Below are positions 59,335 to 64,000 of a stretch of 64,000 nt of DNA, one piece after another; the first letter of the stretch is position 1; each line of letters opens with the position of its first letter. The DNA is from Akkermansiaceae bacterium (GTDB taxonomy: Bacteria > Verrucomicrobiota > Verrucomicrobiia > Verrucomicrobiales > Akkermansiaceae). Location: NCBI GenBank assembly GCA_018402445.1, contig JAGYIT010000017.1, positions 1-64,000 on the forward strand, written 5' to 3'. The notes beneath the pieces were generated by a model. The model made no database searches. It saw only the letters and a program-made list of their open reading frames with translations, and had not been told where the DNA came from. The translations under genes and the position numbers were made by a program.

Positions 59335-60981
59335 ATGATCGAAAACATTCGCAAATACACCGGACTCATCATCGTCCTCTTCGTCCTCGTCATCATCGGC
59401 TTCCTCTTCATGGACTACGGAAACATGAGCGGCGCCGGAGCCGGCGGCAGACCTTACATCAAGGTCGATGGCCGCACCTACACGGATAAGGAGTTCAACC
59501 AACTCGGCTCCTCCTCCTACCAGGTCACCCAGACGCTCGCGCAATCCGGAGATTTCCAGCTCTACAGCTTTCTATTCGGCATGGCTGGCGACGCCCAGTC
59601 CCAGGGCGAGGCCATGGAAAATTTCTTCGCCGGCCGCATGCTCCTGCGCTCCGCGAAGGCGGAGTTCGGCGTCCATCCCGGCGAGGAGGAGATCGACTCC
59701 TTCATCCGCAAGCTCCGCGCCTTCACCGGCACCAACGGCGAGTTCTCACAGGAACAATACCGGAATTTCATCGAAAGGGGCATCGGCCGCATGGGTCTCA
59801 CGGAAGGCGACATCCGCGAACTCGCCTCCGATGTGATCGCCCAAACCAAACTCGCCGAAATCCTCGGAGCCGGTCTCAGCACCGACCGCAACGCCGTCGC
59901 CAAGGAATCCGCCATCAACGGCCAGCGCATCTCCGCGGACGTGGCTCGCATCGACCTCGACCCCATCGAGGAAAAAATCGACCCCTCCGAAGAGGAGATC
60001 AAAACCTATTGGGAAACCATCCAGGACGCCTTCAAGACCGCGGAGAAACGTCGTTTCACCTACCTGATCGCGAAGCCGACCCTACCCGCAGAACCCGCCG
60101 AGATCCCCATTCCTGCGGAGGACGCCACCGAGGACGCCAAGGCCGAATACGAAACCGCCAAGGCCGCCCGCGAGGCCACCATCGCCGAGGATCGCCGCAA
60201 GGCCCAGCTCGAAGCAGGCGGCAAGGCCGATGATTTTCTCTACCAGCTCGAGAGCCAACCTGAACTTACCTTCGAAAAACTCGCGGAGGACAACAAGTGG
60301 GAACTCAAAACCACCGAACTCTTCGCTCTCTCCGAAACGCCCGAGGAACTCAAGACTCCCCTCCGCGCCTCCAGCTCCCAGGGCACCGCCGCCGACGAGC
60401 TTTTCCGCATGATTGTCACCACCGATCCCCTCTCCAAAATCTCGCCCGCCATCGCCATCGGGGAGAATGAGTGGCTCATCGCCCGCCTCGACGAGACCGA
60501 GGAAGTCCGACCCCAGACCTACGAGGAAGCCCGCGCCGAAGCCCGCGCCCGCCTCATCGCCGACCTGTCTGCCGCCGCGCTCAGAAAAGCCACTGACGAG
60601 GCTTCTGAGAAAATCAAGGGAGCCCTCGCCGAAGGCAAATCCTTCGCGGACGCCGCCAAGGAAGCCGGTATCACCGCGGAAACCATCAACCTCCCCGAGG
60701 TCACCGCCGGCTACCAAGGCGACACCACCAAGGCACCCTCAAACCTTTTCGACGCCGCCAAATACACCGACCCCGGCGCACTCACCGAGCCGGTCATCGA
60801 GTCCGACCGCGCCTTCATCATTGTCGTAGGTAATCGCGAGATCGTGAAGCAGGAAAACGCCGAACTCGCCCTCGAAGCCGGCTTCAAGCGCGCCGAGGAA
60901 GCCGCCCGCATCGCCGCCTTCTCTTCATGGCTTACCTCCCGCACCGAAGCCGCCAACATCGAGACGCTTTACGCGCAATAA
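59335..60981 (+). CDS. SurA_N/PpiD-like periplasmic chaperone, membrane-anchored
   Basis: MIENIRKYTGLIIVLFVLVIIGFLFMDYG; SurA_N-like helical region; long helical C-terminal region. Confidence 0.78.
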   Translation: MIENIRKYTGLIIVLFVLVIIGFLFMDYGNMSGAGAGGRPYIKVDGRTYTDKEFNQLGSSSYQVTQTLAQSGDFQLYSFLFGMAGDAQSQGEAMENFFAGRMLLRSAKAEFGVHPGEEEIDSFIRKLRAFTGTNGEFSQEQYRNFIERGIGRMGLTEGDIRELASDVIAQTKLAEILGAGLSTDRNAVAKESAINGQRISADVARIDLDPIEEKIDPSEEEIKTYWETIQDAFKTAEKRRFTYLIAKPTLPAEPAEIPIPAEDATEDAKAEYETAKAAREATIAEDRRKAQLEAGGKADDFLYQLESQPELTFEKLAEDNKWELKTTELFALSETPEELKTPLRASSSQGTAADELFRMIVTTDPLSKISPAIAIGENEWLIARLDETEEVRPQTYEEARAEARARLIADLSAAALRKATDEASEKIKGALAEGKSFADAAKEAGITAETINLPEVTAGYQGDTTKAPSNLFDAAKYTDPGALTEPVIESDRAFIIVVGNREIVKQENAELALEAGFKRAEEAARIAAFSSWLTSRTEAANIETLYAQ

Positions 60982-61012
60982 GGAACGCGGGTTCCCTTCC
61001 GATCCCGAAATT

Positions 61013-61345
61013 TTGAGCGAAGCGATCCAAGAAATCTTCGACGACGCCAGCGGCCACCTCGCCCTTGGCGAGCTGGACGAAGCCGCCGCCCTCTACCGGA
61101 AATGCGTGGAGGTCGATCCCACCCACTTCGATTCCTGGCACGCCCTCTCCATGGCCCTCCTCAAGACCGACAAGCTCAAGGAAGCCCTCGGAGCCTCCCT
61201 CCAGGCCACCTCCCTTCAGCCCAACGACCTTCTCGCCTGGACCGCCCTCTCTCAGATCTACGTCCGCCTCGGCGACATCCCCAACGCCGAAGCCGCCAAG
61301 GCCAATTCCCGCATCCTTTCCCTAGGGGGAAAAGTTATTCGTTAG
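61013..61345 (+). CDS. TPR repeat protein (TTG start)
   Basis: ALGELDEAAALYRKCVEVDPTHFDSWHALSMALLKTDKLKEALGASLQATSLQPNDLLAWTALSQIYVRLGD. Confidence 0.75.
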   Translation: MSEAIQEIFDDASGHLALGELDEAAALYRKCVEVDPTHFDSWHALSMALLKTDKLKEALGASLQATSLQPNDLLAWTALSQIYVRLGDIPNAEAAKANSRILSLGGKVIR

Positions 61346-61427
61346 TGGTTATTTGTTAAAAGTGACAATACCGACCGCCACGAGCATTCCCAATAACTTC
61401 TAACCAATAACTTTTAACTTCTAACAC
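61332..61427. repeat. Paired inverted array element H (unit about GTTATTNGTTA)
   Basis: Left AAGTTATTCGTTAGTGGTTATTTGTTAAAAGTG; reverse complement of right arm GTGTTAGAAGTTAAAAGTTATTGGTTAGAAGTTATT. Confidence 0.65.
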
Positions 61428-61429
61428 CC

Positions 61430-62988
61430 ATGTTCTTCCTCACCACCGCCATCGACTACACCAACGGCTCGCCCCACATCGGCCACGCCTATGAGAAGGT
61501 TCTCGCGGATGTGATCGCCCGCTACCGCCGCCTCGCGGGCGAGGAGGTTTATTTCCTCACCGGCGTCGATCAGCACGGCCAGAAAGTCCAGCAGACGGCC
61601 GAGAAGGAGGGCGTCTCCCCGGCGGAGTATGTGAAAACCGTCACCGCCCGTTTCTCCGCGCTGTGGGAAAGATCGGCGTGGAATACGACGGCTGGGCGGA
61701 GACCACAGACCCCCGCCACATCGCCTGCGTGCAATCCATCCTTTCCGATCTCCACGCGCGCGACCAGATCTACAAGAAATCCTACAAGGGTTTCTACTCC
61801 GTCCGGCAGGAGCAGTTCCTCACCGACCGCGACCGCGACGAGGCGGGTAACTTCGGCCCGGAATGGGGCGAGGTCACCGAAATCGAGGAGGAGAACTACT
61901 ACTTCAAGCTCTCCGACCACACGCCCTGGCTGCGGGAGTTCCTGGAGAAATCCGACGACACGATCCTCCCCGCTTTCCGGAAATCGGAACTCATCAACGC
62001 GCTTGAGAAAAACCTCGGCGCGGATCTCTGCATCTCCCGCCCCAAGGAACGCCTCACTTGGGGCATCGCCCTGCCCTTCGATGATGATTTCGTCACCTAC
62101 GTCTGGTTCGACGCGCTCATCAACTACATCTCCTTCGCGGGCTACACCCCGGATCCGACCCTGCCCGATTTCGCAAGCGTATGGACCGGCCGCCCCGTGC
62201 ATGTGATCGGCAAGGACATCCTCGTCCCCGCTCACGGCATCTACTGGCTTGCCATGCTCCGCGCGCTCGGCTTCTCCGACGCGCAGATGCCCCAGATCCT
62301 CGTCCACGGCTGGTGGAACCGCTCCGGCGAGAAAATGTCGAAATCCCTCGGTAACATCGTCGATCCCTTCGAACTAGCCGACACCTTCGGCAGCGACGCG
62401 CTGCGCTACTACCTCGTCCGCGATATCCACACCGGAAAGGACTCGAACTTCGACGTCGAGCGCCTCGCCATGCTTTTCAACACCGAACTCGCCAACGAAC
62501 TCGGCAACCTCTGCAACCGCGCGGTGAACATGAGCGTCCTCTACACCGCAGGCATCATCTCCCCCGGCGGCCCACTCACGGCGGACGACACCGCACTCCA
62601 GCAATCCCTCATCGACTCCACCGCCGCCTACCGCAAAGCGATGGACAACCACGAGATTTCCATGGGCCTTGAGGCGCTCAACCGCCACGTCGTCCACTGC
62701 AACCAATACATCGACCGGCTGAAACCGTGGGAACTCAACAAGAACCCGGAGAACAAGGCTCGCCTCGCCACCGTCCTGCACCACCTCGCCGAATCCGTTG
62801 CCCACTGCGCCGTCCTGCTTTCACCCGTCCTCCCCGCAGCCGCCGTGAAACTCGCCGCCCAGCTCAAGCTCCCCGAGCTTTCCGAACTGAAGCTCGACGA
62901 CCTGAAATGGGGGCTCGTCCCCAGCGGCCACACGGTCGAAAAGCCCTCCCCCGTCTTCCCGAGGATCGACGTCAAGGCGGCGGAGTGA
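61430..62988 (+). CDS. metG: Methionyl-tRNA synthetase, apparent single-base frameshift near 61668-61670
   Basis: Frame 1 MFFLTTAIDYTNGSPHIGHAYEKVLADVIARYRR...FSALWE; frame 2 continues KIGVEYDGWAETTDPRH...HGWWNRSGEKMSKSLGNIVDPF. TGGGAAAGATC in place of an expected TGGGAAAAGATC. Confidence 0.9.
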
Positions 62989-63117
62989 GCCTTGGCGGCG
63001 GAGTGCATCACCCGGTGTGAGCACCGCTTGCGGGCATGAAAAGCCCATGTCAAAACATCCACCCAAAACATCTTGTCAGGCATGGATGGGTTTCTAGCAT
63101 GGATCGATCTGATCTGC

Positions 63118-63262
63118 GAGTCATGGGCAGCCGAACTCCATCTCGCCGGACGGCTTGACCGCGCCACAACGGGTCTTGTCATCCTAACCAACGACAGCAC
63201 GTTTTCGGAATGCCTGACCCGGCCGGGAAACAAAGTCCCGAAAATATATCTCGTCGTGGATC
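63118..63262 (+). pseudogene. Fragment of an RsuA/RluB-family pseudouridine synthase
   Basis: AGRLDRATTGLVILTNDSTFSECLTRPGNKVPKIYLVV matches the GRLDxxTTGLxxLTND signature; the rest of the enzyme is absent. Confidence 0.7.
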
Positions 63263-63321
63263 ACATCGGCATAATCCCCGATGAGTTCATCTTCGGCCGC
63301 GTGCTCGCCCGCGCGTGATGC

Positions 63322-63807
63322 TCACTCTAGCGCCTTCCACTCCGCCTCGGTGGCGGGCGCTTTCTGGTACTCCATGATGATTTTCCAACCGTCGCCCTTC
63401 TTCAGCAGCAGGGCTTCGAGGTGGACGTATTCGTGCTTCATCTCGCCATCGCCTTGGCGGAAGGAGTAGAGTAAAAGGCCGGTCTCGTGCGCGGTCGTCG
63501 CGTCGCCGAGGCGTTGGGAAAAGCGGAACGCGGCGCTCGATTCGCGCACACCGGATTTCGTGTCATCAAATTCCTTTTTCCAGCGCACCAACGCCTGGGC
63601 CAGCGGGTAGCTTTGCTTTTTCGTCCCGGTGACAAGCACGGCTTCGGGATGGCAGGTCGCGGAGTATCCCGCGAAATCGCCCTCCTTCACGGTGCGCGAA
63701 ACCTCCGCCCAGAAGGCGTCGAGTTCCGCGAGCCTTGCCGCCTCCTGATCGGCGCGAGCGGAGATCGGGAAGGCGAGTGTTGCGATAAGGCAGAGGATCG
63801 TTTTCAT
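63322..63807 (-). CDS. Secreted NTF2-like/DUF4440 protein
   Basis: Signal peptide MKTILCLIATLAFPISARA; NTF2-like KEGDFAGYSATCHPEAVLV...GDGWKIIMEYQKAP. Confidence 0.7.
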   Translation of the reverse strand: MKTILCLIATLAFPISARADQEAARLAELDAFWAEVSRTVKEGDFAGYSATCHPEAVLVTGTKKQSYPLAQALVRWKKEFDDTKSGVRESSAAFRFSQRLGDATTAHETGLLLYSFRQGDGEMKHEYVHLEALLLKKGDGWKIIMEYQKAPATEAEWKALE

Positions 63808-64000
63808 GGCGTAGGACGCTTGCGGGAAAGTTCTCCCAGAACCGTCCACAAGCTTCAACGCTTTCCGGAAGGCATCAACGAACAAGACACCTTCAGTCAC
63901 GCCCACGCCCCCGGCGATCACCGCCCCACATCGGGCGTCCACTGAGGAGACGTTCCTTGACATCATCGTTGATCGCATCGGAGCCGTTGATGAACTGGGT

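Noticed and set aside
63890-64000. Minus-strand frame TQFINGSDAINDDVKERLLSGRPMWGGDRRGRGRD*
   Set aside because: Possible C-terminus of a gene beyond the right edge, but too short to identify.

Overview
64 kb chromosomal window with coding density, gene families and codon usage suggesting a Verrucomicrobiota-like bacterium (inference only). It is mostly housekeeping and metabolic genes: alaS, glyS, metG, infC, ispH, pgi, apt, hprK, ctaB, cdaA, xerD and folB. It also holds an arsR-DUF6428-aquaporin-arsC operon, three toxin-antitoxin-like modules and one tRNA-Gln. A large minus-strand Ton cluster contains a TonB-dependent receptor, an internally duplicated secreted protein, DUF3450, two ExbB-like proteins, ExbD, TonB, a TPR protein and a porin. 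The strongest signal is a 637-bp element inside alaS. It encodes an HUH/REP-associated tyrosine transposase (RAYT), is bounded by 30-bp perfect inverted repeats, and carries a compensated hairpin at each end. It has no stop codon in the alaS frame, so a single open frame reads AlaS, then RAYT, then AlaS. Other leads: (1) a family of intergenic elements made of two outward-headed short tandem arrays in inverted orientation, 6-8 copies; (2) four 11-bp-phased Pho-box-like repeats upstream of the Ton cluster; (3) a 21-bp-phased direct repeat upstream of a secreted beta-helix gene that runs off the left edge and is missing from the ORF track; (4) an infC with a likely ATA start; (5) a transporter-thioesterase fusion and a HAD-NUDIX fusion. 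Apparent single-base frameshifts in alaS and metG, and possibly a third gene, suggest either sequencing indels or gene decay and need checking.
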